DNA of 5,293 nt from DAMCZI01 sp032095175 (GTDB taxonomy: Bacteria > Bacillota > Clostridia > Clostridiales > Caloramatoraceae): the NCBI GenBank assembly GCA_032095175.1, contig DAMCZI010000094.1:1-5293 (forward strand), in the 5' to 3' direction. Below the pieces are notes generated by a model, which searched no databases, was not told the DNA's origin, and was given only the letters and a program-made list of their open reading frames with translations. The position numbers and the translations under genes are program-made. Each line of letters opens with the position of its first letter. The stretch's first letter is position 1. Shown in pieces: positions 1 to 5,278 of this stretch.

Positions 1-5
1 AATTC

Positions 6-52
6 ATATAACGCAATAAATACCTTAATATAAAATCTTTATTGCGTTATAT
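6..52. repeat. Perfect 15-bp inverted repeat (edge repeat, copy A)
   Basis: Arms at 6-20 (ATATAACGCAATAAA) and 38-52 (TTTATTGCGTTATAT) are exact reverse complements around a 17-nt spacer. No clean T-run directly follows on the plus strand, although a run of six T starts at 62, so it is not a textbook terminator in that direction. On the minus strand the flank leaves the window. A closely similar sequence lies at 5266-5293, which suggests an interspersed repeat family. It sits between the codY terminator and whatever gene lies to the left, so an operator or leader hairpin for that gene is also possible. The pairing is certain; the function is unknown. Confidence 0.75.
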
Positions 53-113
53 ATAATAATATTTTTTCCAATCTTTAAATTTCTATTCCTGCATTCTTTA
101 TAAACCACAAAGT

Positions 114-128
114 ACTTTTCAGCACATT
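114..128. promoter_or_regulatory. Weak CodY-box-like sequence downstream of codY
   Basis: ACTTTTCAGCACATT matches the published CodY consensus AATTTTCWGAAAATT at 12 of 15 positions. It lies just beyond the codY terminator, in the space before the next gene to the left, where it could serve that gene's promoter. A hand estimate suggests a few matches this good are expected by chance in an AT-rich window of this size, so position is the only argument for it. Confidence 0.2.
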
Positions 129-131
129 ATT

Positions 132-168
132 AAAAAAGCTTAAGGCATCTTAGGCCTTAAGCTTTTTT
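132..168 (-). terminator. Intrinsic terminator of codY, overlapping its stop codon
   Basis: Arms 132-146 and 154-168 are perfect 15-bp reverse complements around a 7-nt loop (147-153). Read on the minus strand the stem is A-rich, then GCTTAAGGC, the loop, GCCTTAAGC and six T, which is the standard Rho-independent layout. The codY stop codon (TAA, 152-150) lies in the loop, and the last five codons of codY form the 5' arm. Because the A and T tracts are symmetrical, the hairpin could also stop transcripts arriving on the plus strand. Confidence 0.93.
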
Positions 169-926
169 AGCTCGTCCAACAATTTATCATTTAAGATCTT
201 AATATGCGTACCCTTCATTCCAAGGGATCTTGATTCTATTACACCTGCACTCTCAAACTTTCTTAAAGCATTTACAATTACAGACCTTGTTATTCCAACC
301 TTGTCTGCAATCTTACTTGCTATTAACAATCCTTCATTTCCTTCAAGTTCGTTGAATATATGATCAACTGCTTCAAGCTCAGAATAGGATAGTGTACCAA
401 GAGCCAGCTGAACAACAGCCTTCTTTCTTACCTCTTCTTCTATCTCTTCCTGCTTGGATCTTAATATTTCCATACCAACAATAGCAGCACTGTATTCTGC
501 TAATACAAGATCATCATCTGTAAACTCAGAATCATATCTTGATATTGAAAGTGTACCAATCCTCTCTCTATTACCTATTATAGGAACTATAGTTGTATAT
601 TTATCTGGATGTATACACTCTGAATCCTTATGAAATACACATTGACCATTAGCTCTTAAATTTGACTTTGTCTCGTTTATTTCAAGTATGCTGTTGTTAT
701 AATGTTCAGGAAATTTTAATTCAGTAAGAACATCCTGCATAAGTATACTACACTCAAAGTTCTTCTTTAGGCTATAACCAAGTACCTTTCCTTTTCTGCT
801 GACAATGTATACATTACAGTCCATTACATCACTTAATATATTGCATATATCAGAAAATACAACCTGCTCTGTTGCTGATTTTTGAATTATTTTATTCAGT
901 TTTCTTGTTTTTTCTAGTAGTGTCAA
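150..926 (-). CDS. codY: GTP-sensing global transcriptional repressor CodY
   Basis: CodY binds GTP and branched-chain amino acids in the cytoplasm and represses nutrient-stress, transport and often competence genes. The protein is 258 aa from the TTG at 926. An N-terminal GAF ligand domain (about 1-155, with TTIVPIIGNRERIGTL and DDDLVLAEYSA) is followed by a linker helix (EEIEEEVRKKAVVQ) and a C-terminal winged HTH. The recognition unit ASKIADKVGITRSVIVNALR occupies residues 203-222, as in B. subtilis CodY, and the ending SRSLGMKGTHIKILN is typical. Start choice: an in-frame GTG at 935 would add three residues but sits only 2 nt from the AAGGAG. The TTG at 926 (11 nt spacing) gives MTLLEKTR, aligning with B. 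subtilis MALLQKTR. Residue 61 is Ile where B. subtilis has the ligand-contacting Arg61. The gene has its own promoter and terminator. In B. subtilis several genes separate topA and codY; here they are adjacent. Confidence 0.97.
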   Translation of the reverse strand: MTLLEKTRKLNKIIQKSATEQVVFSDICNILSDVMDCNVYIVSRKGKVLGYSLKKNFECSILMQDVLTELKFPEHYNNSILEINETKSNLRANGQCVFHKDSECIHPDKYTTIVPIIGNRERIGTLSISRYDSEFTDDDLVLAEYSAAIVGMEILRSKQEEIEEEVRKKAVVQLALGTLSYSELEAVDHIFNELEGNEGLLIASKIADKVGITRSVIVNALRKFESAGVIESRSLGMKGTHIKILNDKLLDELKKLKA

Positions 927-937
927 CTTTACCACAT

Positions 938-944
938 CTCCTTT
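938..944 (-). promoter_or_regulatory. Ribosome binding site of codY
   Basis: AAAGGAG on the minus strand. It lies 2 nt from the in-frame GTG (935) and 11 nt from the TTG (926). Neither spacing is ideal, which is why the codY start is uncertain by three codons. The TTG is preferred on family alignment. Confidence 0.7.
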
Positions 945-1000
945 CTACATTTGCTAGATGTATATCTATCTCGCATATTTCTTAATTAAAACACATTTTT

Positions 1001-1029
1001 AATATAACATAGTATAATAAAATTATCAA
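1001..1029 (-). promoter_or_regulatory. Sigma-A-type promoter of codY
   Basis: On the minus strand the -35 is TTGATA (1029-1024) and the -10 is TATATT (1006-1001), with a 17-nt spacer. Transcription should start near 994, giving a leader of about 60-70 nt before codY. It lies downstream of the topA stop, so codY can be transcribed independently of topA. No good CodY box overlaps it. Confidence 0.65.
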
Positions 1030-1044
1030 CAACCCAAGTCCATT

Positions 1045-1112
1045 TTGGAATAAATTGATAGTTCAAAATTGCAATTTATTAAATCTTTCAACTATTCTGT
1101 ACATTATTCCAA
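1045..1112. repeat. Imperfect inverted repeat between topA and codY
   Basis: Minus-strand TTGGAATAA (1112-1104) pairs with TTATTCCAA (1053-1045). Inside it ATAGTT (1095-1090) pairs with AACTAT (1063-1058), and after one G-G mismatch four more pairs follow (1088-1085 with 1068-1065). The structure starts 11 nt after the topA stop codon and ends 16 nt before the codY -35 box. Neither strand has a T-run after it, so it is a poor terminator candidate. A 3' protective hairpin for topA mRNA or a protein-binding site are possible readings. Confidence 0.5.
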
Positions 1113-1122
1113 TTTGATATTT

Positions 1123-3207
1123 CTATTTTTCCTCTGTGTTTTCTATAATCTCAGTGTATTTACATTCTGCATTTGAGCACTTTAGCATCTTTTTCCCCTT
1201 AGTGAATTTCTCTACCATTATACTGTTGCATTCTGGACACCTTTTATCAGTTGGCTTATCCCAGCTTACATAATTACATGTCGGATAATTGCTGCAGCCA
1301 TAAAATGTTCTTCCCTTTTTGCTCTTCCTTACTACAATTTTTCCCTGACAGTTAGGACATTTCACATCCAGTTCTTCAACAAGGGGCTTAGTGTTCTTAC
1401 ATTCTGGATAACCAGGACACGCAAGGAACTTTCCATACCTTCCCCTTTTAATAACCATGTTTCTGCCGCACTTTTCACATATAACATCAGTAACTTCTAC
1501 TTCTTCTTCAATAGTTATCTTTGCTATATTCTGTTCCGCTATTTCAATAAGATTCTTTAATGGTTTGTAAAATTCATCAACTATATCAACCCAGTTAGTA
1601 TTTCCATCTTCTATCTCATCAAGCTTTTGTTCCATAGCTGCTGTAAATTCCACATCAACAATATCCTTAAAGTTTTCCTTCAGCAGTTCTGTTACAACCT
1701 CTCCAAGTTCAGTTGGTACAAGAGCTTTCTTTTCCCTTACTACGTACCCCCTATCTGTTATCGTACTTATAATAGGCGCATATGTACTTGGACGTCCTAT
1801 TCCATTTTCTTCGAGGGCCTTTACAAGTGTTGCTTCTGTGTACCTTGCAGGAGGCTGAGTAAAATGCTGTTTTGGAGTTAACTCCTTTAGGTTAAGTTTT
1901 TGATCCTGTGTTAACTCAGGAAGTTTTTTATTTTCTTCCTCATCCTCTATATTATAAGCAGCTAAAAAGCCAGGAAATTTTAATATACTGCCCGATGCTT
2001 TAAATAGATATTCCTTAGCAGTAATATCCGTTGAAACAGTATCATACAAAGCAGAAGCCATCTGACTTGCTATAAATCTTGACCATATTAGCTTATAAAG
2101 CTTATACTGCTCACTTGTTAAAGAATCCTTGATATTTTCAGGATTTTTATCAACATATGTAGGTCTTATTGCTTCATGGGCATCCTGAGCATTCCCCTTA
2201 GTTTTATAAACTCTTTTACTTTCAGGCAGGTATTGATTACCATACTCATTTTTAATATATTCCTCTGCATTTTTCTGTGCTTCATCTGAAATTCTCACAG
2301 AGTCAGTTCTCATGTATGTAATCAAACCAACAGTTCCTTCTTTTTTTAAATCGATACCTTCATATAATTGCTGAGCTATTGACATCGTCTTTTTTGCAGT
2401 AAAATTAAGTCTTTTATATGCCTCCTGCTGCATGGTACTTGTTATAAAAGGAGGCAGAGGATTTTTCTTCTTAAGCTGTTTTTTAGTATTCTTTACAACA
2501 AAAGATTCCCCATTGAGTTCTTTAAGAATTTCATCTACTTGACTTCTATTGTCCAAGTTTATTTTAGAATCATTTTTACCATAAAGAGAAGCCTCAAAGA
2601 TTTTATTATCAGATTTTAGTTTTGCCGTTAGAGACCAATACTCTTTTTCCTCAAAAGAATTAATTTCATTTTCCCTATCGCATATTAATTTTACAGCAAC
2701 AGACTGAACTCTTCCTGCACTTAATCCCCATTTAATCTTTCTCCATAAAATTGGGCTTATTTCATAACCAACAAGCCTGTCTAATACTCTTCTTGCCTGC
2801 TGAGCATCAACGAGAGGCTTATTTATTTCTCTCGGATTTTTAATTGCTTCCTTAATAGCACTCTTTGTTATTTCATGAAACTCTATTCTACACTGCTTTG
2901 TATCATCAAGTCCAAGAGCAGTAGCCAAATGCCATGAAATAGCTTCCCCTTCTCTATCAGGGTCAGTTGCAAGAAATATCTTATCAGCCTTTTTAGCTTC
3001 CTTTTTTAATTTATCTAAAAGCTGACCTTTTCCTCTTATAGTAATATATTTAGGTTCATAATTGTTATCAACATCTACACCAATCTGGCTCTTCGGCAAG
3101 TCCCTGATATGTCCCATTGATGCTTCTATCTTATAATTCTTACCAAGGATTTTGCCTATGGTTTTTGCTTTAGCTGGTGATTCAACTATAACAAGGGACT
3201 GAGCCAT
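1123..3207 (-). CDS. topA: DNA topoisomerase I (type IA)
   Basis: TopA relaxes negative supercoils by cutting and passing one strand through a 5'-phosphotyrosine link. The 694-aa protein starts with a Toprim domain: SLVIVESPAKAKTI with Glu9, then TDPDREGEAISWHL with Asp82, Asp84 and Glu86 binding Mg. GHIRDLP is at 32-38. The catalytic tyrosine is Tyr298 in GLITYMRTDS, with Arg300 beside it. IGRPSTYAPIISTI (470-483) and the TAAMEQKLDEIE segment (522-533) are family hallmarks. The C-terminus carries three C4 zinc fingers: C577/C580/C597/C603, C617/C620/C638/C644 and C657/C660/C677/C682. Length is close to the B. subtilis enzyme (about 690 aa). The ATG at 3207 follows GGAGG by 8 nt. The gene is intact, with its own promoter in the 179-bp gap after dprA. 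Co-location with dprA is conserved in Firmicutes. Confidence 0.98.
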   Translation of the reverse strand: MAQSLVIVESPAKAKTIGKILGKNYKIEASMGHIRDLPKSQIGVDVDNNYEPKYITIRGKGQLLDKLKKEAKKADKIFLATDPDREGEAISWHLATALGLDDTKQCRIEFHEITKSAIKEAIKNPREINKPLVDAQQARRVLDRLVGYEISPILWRKIKWGLSAGRVQSVAVKLICDRENEINSFEEKEYWSLTAKLKSDNKIFEASLYGKNDSKINLDNRSQVDEILKELNGESFVVKNTKKQLKKKNPLPPFITSTMQQEAYKRLNFTAKKTMSIAQQLYEGIDLKKEGTVGLITYMRTDSVRISDEAQKNAEEYIKNEYGNQYLPESKRVYKTKGNAQDAHEAIRPTYVDKNPENIKDSLTSEQYKLYKLIWSRFIASQMASALYDTVSTDITAKEYLFKASGSILKFPGFLAAYNIEDEEENKKLPELTQDQKLNLKELTPKQHFTQPPARYTEATLVKALEENGIGRPSTYAPIISTITDRGYVVREKKALVPTELGEVVTELLKENFKDIVDVEFTAAMEQKLDEIEDGNTNWVDIVDEFYKPLKNLIEIAEQNIAKITIEEEVEVTDVICEKCGRNMVIKRGRYGKFLACPGYPECKNTKPLVEELDVKCPNCQGKIVVRKSKKGRTFYGCSNYPTCNYVSWDKPTDKRCPECNSIMVEKFTKGKKMLKCSNAECKYTEIIENTEEK

Positions 3208-3253
3208 CTATAACACCTCCGGTAAAATTTACATCTAACAATGCAATAAGTGT

Positions 3254-3281
3254 ATTATAACAAAAATTAAAATAAAATCAA
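3254..3281 (-). promoter_or_regulatory. Promoter of topA with extended -10
   Basis: On the minus strand the -35 is TTGATT (3281-3276) and the -10 is a perfect TATAAT (3259-3254), with a 16-nt spacer and an upstream TG that makes an extended -10 (TGTTATAAT). Transcription should start near 3247, about 40 nt before the topA ATG. It separates topA expression from dprA. Confidence 0.7.
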
Positions 3282-3357
3282 GTTTAGGAGCAGTAAAGAC
3301 ATAACTTCAACTGTGGTTTTTCTGTATTCTGTTTAGTTTTCATGAGAGGTTCACAGC

Positions 3358-3386
3358 AAAAATGAAAGTAGTATATACGTCCTTTC
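3358..3386 (-). terminator. Weak possible terminator after dprA
   Basis: Immediately after the dprA stop codon the minus strand reads GAAAG (3386-3382), a 13-nt interior containing the self-complementary GTATATAC, CTTTC (3368-3364), one A and then five T (3362-3358). The 5-bp stem is weak and AT-rich, so partial read-through into topA is likely if it works at all. Confidence 0.25.
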
Positions 3387-4448
3387 TTAACAAAGTATAT
3401 AGTAGCTTCCATACATCTTTTTTACAAGGCCCTTACATTCAAGTTTACTTAAAGTTGTTAAAACATATTCTGAATTTATCCCTGCATTACTTAAAATAAA
3501 CTCAATGTTCATCCCCCCACTCTTAAGCATATCCAGTATTATTTTTTCATGTTCATTAATAGAGCCTTCTATACCACATTTCAAAAGTGATGGCAACTGC
3601 AATTCTTCAATAATATCCTCTATGCATGATACAGGTATTGCTCCATCCTTAATAAGCTTATTTGTTCCAACACTTCCATAACTAAATATATTTCCTGGAA
3701 CTGCAAGAACAGTCTTTCCCTGCTCTAATGCAAAATCAACAGTTATTAATGAACCACTTTTTTCTCCTGCTTCCACTACTAAAACATATTTTGAAAGACC
3801 ACTTATAATTCTATTTCTTTCAGGAAAATTTTTCTGAAGTGGCGGCATATCAGGTAAATATTCAGTAATTACACATCCCTTTCCTAAAATATCATAAAAA
3901 AGATTTATATTCTCCTTTGGGTATATATTATTAAAGCCACTTCCCATAACTGCAGCAGTAATTCCCTGCGCATCCACTGCTCCTCTATGAGAGCAACCAT
4001 CAATTCCTCTTGCCATTCCACTTACTACTACGATACCCCTGCTTGCCAATTCATATGCAAATTTATATGCAACAGATTTACCATAGTCAGTTGCTTTCCT
4101 TGCTCCAACAATAGCTATAGAATTTTCCATATCCGGTAGTTTCCCTTTTATAAATAATCCAACAGGTGGATCATATATATTTTTCAAACTTTCTGGATAA
4201 ATTTGATCCCTGTATAATATAAATTTTATTTCTTCTCTTTTCAAATATTCACATATTTTTGTATATTGTTCAAGCTCTTTAGATTTATTTATTATTTTTA
4301 AAGTATTGAAATCCATCCCCAATTCTATATAATCCTTAGCAGTGCAGTTATAAAACTCTTCAGGTGAAATTGTATTAAGTATATTAACTTTATCAAATTT
4401 TTTAATGGATAATCCATCGAACCATAGATTATATATCAATTCATTCAT
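3387..4448 (-). CDS. dprA: DNA-processing protein DprA (Smf)
   Basis: DprA binds incoming single-stranded DNA in the cytoplasm and loads RecA during natural transformation. It is also conserved in species not known to be competent. The protein is 353 aa. A divergent helical N-terminus (about 1-70) precedes the Rossmann-like DprA core: YPESLKNIYDPPVGLFIKG (84-102), AIVGARKATDYG (112-123), SGMARGIDGCSHRGA (143-157), GSGFNNIYPKEN (169-180), FPERNRIISGLS (208-219), EAGEKSGSLITVDFALEQGK (226-245), VPGN (250-253) and GTNKLIKDGA (261-270). The last 60 residues fit the DprA winged-helix domain. The ATG at 4448 has GGAGG 7 nt upstream. The gene is divergent from the transpeptidase, with a promoter at 4485-4513 overlapped by a CodY-box-like site. 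All core motifs are present and there is no sign of decay. Confidence 0.97.
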   Translation of the reverse strand: MNELIYNLWFDGLSIKKFDKVNILNTISPEEFYNCTAKDYIELGMDFNTLKIINKSKELEQYTKICEYLKREEIKFILYRDQIYPESLKNIYDPPVGLFIKGKLPDMENSIAIVGARKATDYGKSVAYKFAYELASRGIVVVSGMARGIDGCSHRGAVDAQGITAAVMGSGFNNIYPKENINLFYDILGKGCVITEYLPDMPPLQKNFPERNRIISGLSKYVLVVEAGEKSGSLITVDFALEQGKTVLAVPGNIFSYGSVGTNKLIKDGAIPVSCIEDIIEELQLPSLLKCGIEGSINEHEKIILDMLKSGGMNIEFILSNAGINSEYVLTTLSKLECKGLVKKMYGSYYILC

Positions 4449-4484
4449 TTGAAAACCTCCAAAAACATTTTAAAGCTATTGCTG

Positions 4485-4499
4485 TATATACTGAAAATT
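4485..4499 (-). promoter_or_regulatory. Candidate CodY box over the dprA promoter
   Basis: Minus-strand AATTTTCAGTATATA matches the CodY consensus AATTTTCWGAAAATT at 12 of 15 positions, with the first nine perfect. It covers the -10 and half the spacer of the proposed dprA promoter, where a bound repressor would block polymerase. CodY is encoded two genes downstream. Chance matches of this quality are not rare in AT-rich DNA, so the claim rests on the intact half-site and its position. Confidence 0.35.
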
Positions 4500-4513
4500 T
4501 TAGTCACATTGAA
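4485..4513 (-). promoter_or_regulatory. Possible dprA promoter
   Basis: On the minus strand the -35 is TTCAAT (4513-4508) and the -10 is TATATA (4490-4485), with a 17-nt spacer. The start site would be near 4478, about 30 nt before the ATG. The -35 is poor (3 of 6), so a weak or activated promoter is expected. The -35 overlaps that of the divergent transpeptidase promoter. Confidence 0.4.
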
Positions 4514-4537
4514 CTATTTTTATACATTTAATATATT
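4509..4537 (+). promoter_or_regulatory. Promoter of the L,D-transpeptidase gene
   Basis: The -35 is TTGAAC (4509-4514) and the -10 is TATATT (4532-4537), with a 17-nt spacer. The start would be near 4544. That is only about 10 nt before the upstream ATG (4554) but 136 nt before the ATG with a good ribosome site (4680). A second TATAAT at 4653-4658 is nearer to the gene but lacks a -35. Confidence 0.55.
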
Positions 4538-4679
4538 GATATAAAATAAAACTATGGTATGCAGTAAAATTTATTACATCTTATCAATTATGATAATATC
4601 ACATATAATAATCATTTATTTTATTACTAAAATCCACTGTTTTTCATATTTATATAATAGAAAAATAATGGAGGAGACT

Positions 4680-5054
4680 ATGAATATTTGTTTCTTTTCA
4701 CAGCAACCATATAGACAGCTTCCAAAGTATAATATTGTTATTAAAACAAAATCTTATACCTTATCATTATTTAAGAATGGCACTCTTATGAAAAACTATC
4801 CTATCGCTATAGGAAAGCCCTCTACCCCTACTCCAAAGGGTAATTTTAAGATAATAAACAAAGCACTTAATCCTGGTGGGCCCTTTGGAGCAAGGTGGCT
4901 TGGACTAAATAAAAAAGGATATGGAATACATGGAACAAATAATCCATCATCAATAGGGAAGGCCATATCAAACGGCTGTATTAGAACATATAACGCCAAT
5001 ATAATAGAACTATTTAATCTTGTGCCTATTGGCACTCCTGTTACTATAATTTAA
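4680..5054 (+). CDS. YkuD-family L,D-transpeptidase (no LysM domain)
   Basis: The enzyme class makes 3-3 (L,D) peptidoglycan cross-links through a catalytic cysteine. The 124-aa protein from this start is almost only the YkuD domain: a beta-rich N-part (YNIVIKTKSYTLSLFKNG), YPIAIGKPSTPTPKGNF, NPGGPFGARWLGLN, YGIHGTNN with His84, and SNGCIRTYN with catalytic Cys100 and Arg102. It closely resembles the catalytic half of B. subtilis YkuD but lacks that protein's LysM module. Start: the ATG at 4680 has GGAGG 5 nt upstream. The frame is open to an ATG at 4554 that would add 42 residues with a strongly hydrophobic segment (about 5-25 of the longer form), but that ATG has no ribosome site. From 4680 the protein has no signal peptide, so export or spore loading is unexplained. 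It is divergent from dprA, with no functional link to the block visible. Confidence 0.88.
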   Translation: MNICFFSQQPYRQLPKYNIVIKTKSYTLSLFKNGTLMKNYPIAIGKPSTPTPKGNFKIINKALNPGGPFGARWLGLNKKGYGIHGTNNPSSIGKAISNGCIRTYNANIIELFNLVPIGTPVTII

Positions 5055-5111
5055 AATTCTCTAAAGATACCTCCTATATGTTTCATATAAATGGTTCTAT
5101 ATATAAATCGT

Positions 5112-5200
5112 AAAATTCTTTACATTTTGTTTTTTTAAACAGCCCTGCTAAATTGGTTCGACTCTAGGATGTTTAAAAAGACAGAATGTAATAGAATTTT
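5112..5200 (+). repeat. Long near-perfect hairpin downstream of the transpeptidase gene
   Basis: Arm 5112-5141 pairs with 5170-5200: 30 pairs with one bulged T (5192), around a 28-nt loop (5142-5169). Two of the 30 are T opposite G (5131/5180 and 5127/5184), which pair as G-U in plus-strand RNA but would be A-C mismatches in minus-strand RNA, so plus is the better RNA strand. The stem base is AAAA/TTTT, with one further T (5201). It could end the transpeptidase transcript, be a structured RNA, or be a MITE-like remnant. A small hairpin, GTAAA-ATTC-TTTAC (5110-5123), followed by a T-rich run to 5136, lies inside the 5' arm and competes with it. Confidence 0.7.
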
Positions 5201-5278
5201 TGATTTGTATATACATTGCTCGACCCTAAACATTTATGCGAAATCATATTCCTTGATTTATAAATCGCAATATACATT
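5158..5278. repeat. Two degenerate tandem units of about 60 bp
   Basis: Unit 1 (5158-5217) and unit 2 (5220-5278) each begin with TCGACYCTA and end with ATATACATT, and share TTGATTT internally (5200 and 5253). The rest has diverged or is unrelated. The sequence just before each unit also matches loosely (ATTGG and ATTGC). Unit 1 overlaps the 3' arm of the long hairpin. Unit 2 contains a small stem, AAATCA/TGATTT (5241-5246 with 5254-5259). No gene is seen between 5055 and the window end. Confidence 0.35.

Noticed and set aside
845..859. CodY-box-like match inside the 5' part of codY, possible road-block autoregulation
   Set aside because: It has four mismatches in AT-rich coding sequence and is explained by the conserved codons. 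Such matches are expected by chance.
1091..1105. CodY-box-like match upstream of the codY promoter
   Set aside because: It has four mismatches, lies more than 60 bp upstream of the -35, and is better explained as part of the inverted repeat there.
1627..1881. 84-codon plus-strand open frame
   Set aside because: It lies wholly inside topA on the opposite strand, has no ribosome site or recognisable domain, and is explained as a shadow of topA.
4602..4610. CATATAATA resembling a sigma-K -10 element upstream of the transpeptidase start
   Set aside because: No matching -35 at the right distance. The motif is common in AT-rich DNA.
4796..5035. 79-codon minus-strand open frame
   Set aside because: It is antisense to the transpeptidase coding region, which has clear catalytic motifs. 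No independent support.
5070..5080. Minus-strand AGGAGG-like ribosome site after the transpeptidase gene
   Set aside because: No start codon or open frame follows at a usable distance on the minus strand.
5150..5172. GGTTCGACTC resembling a tRNA T-arm
   Set aside because: The flanking bases do not form a T stem and there is no acceptor, D or anticodon arm.
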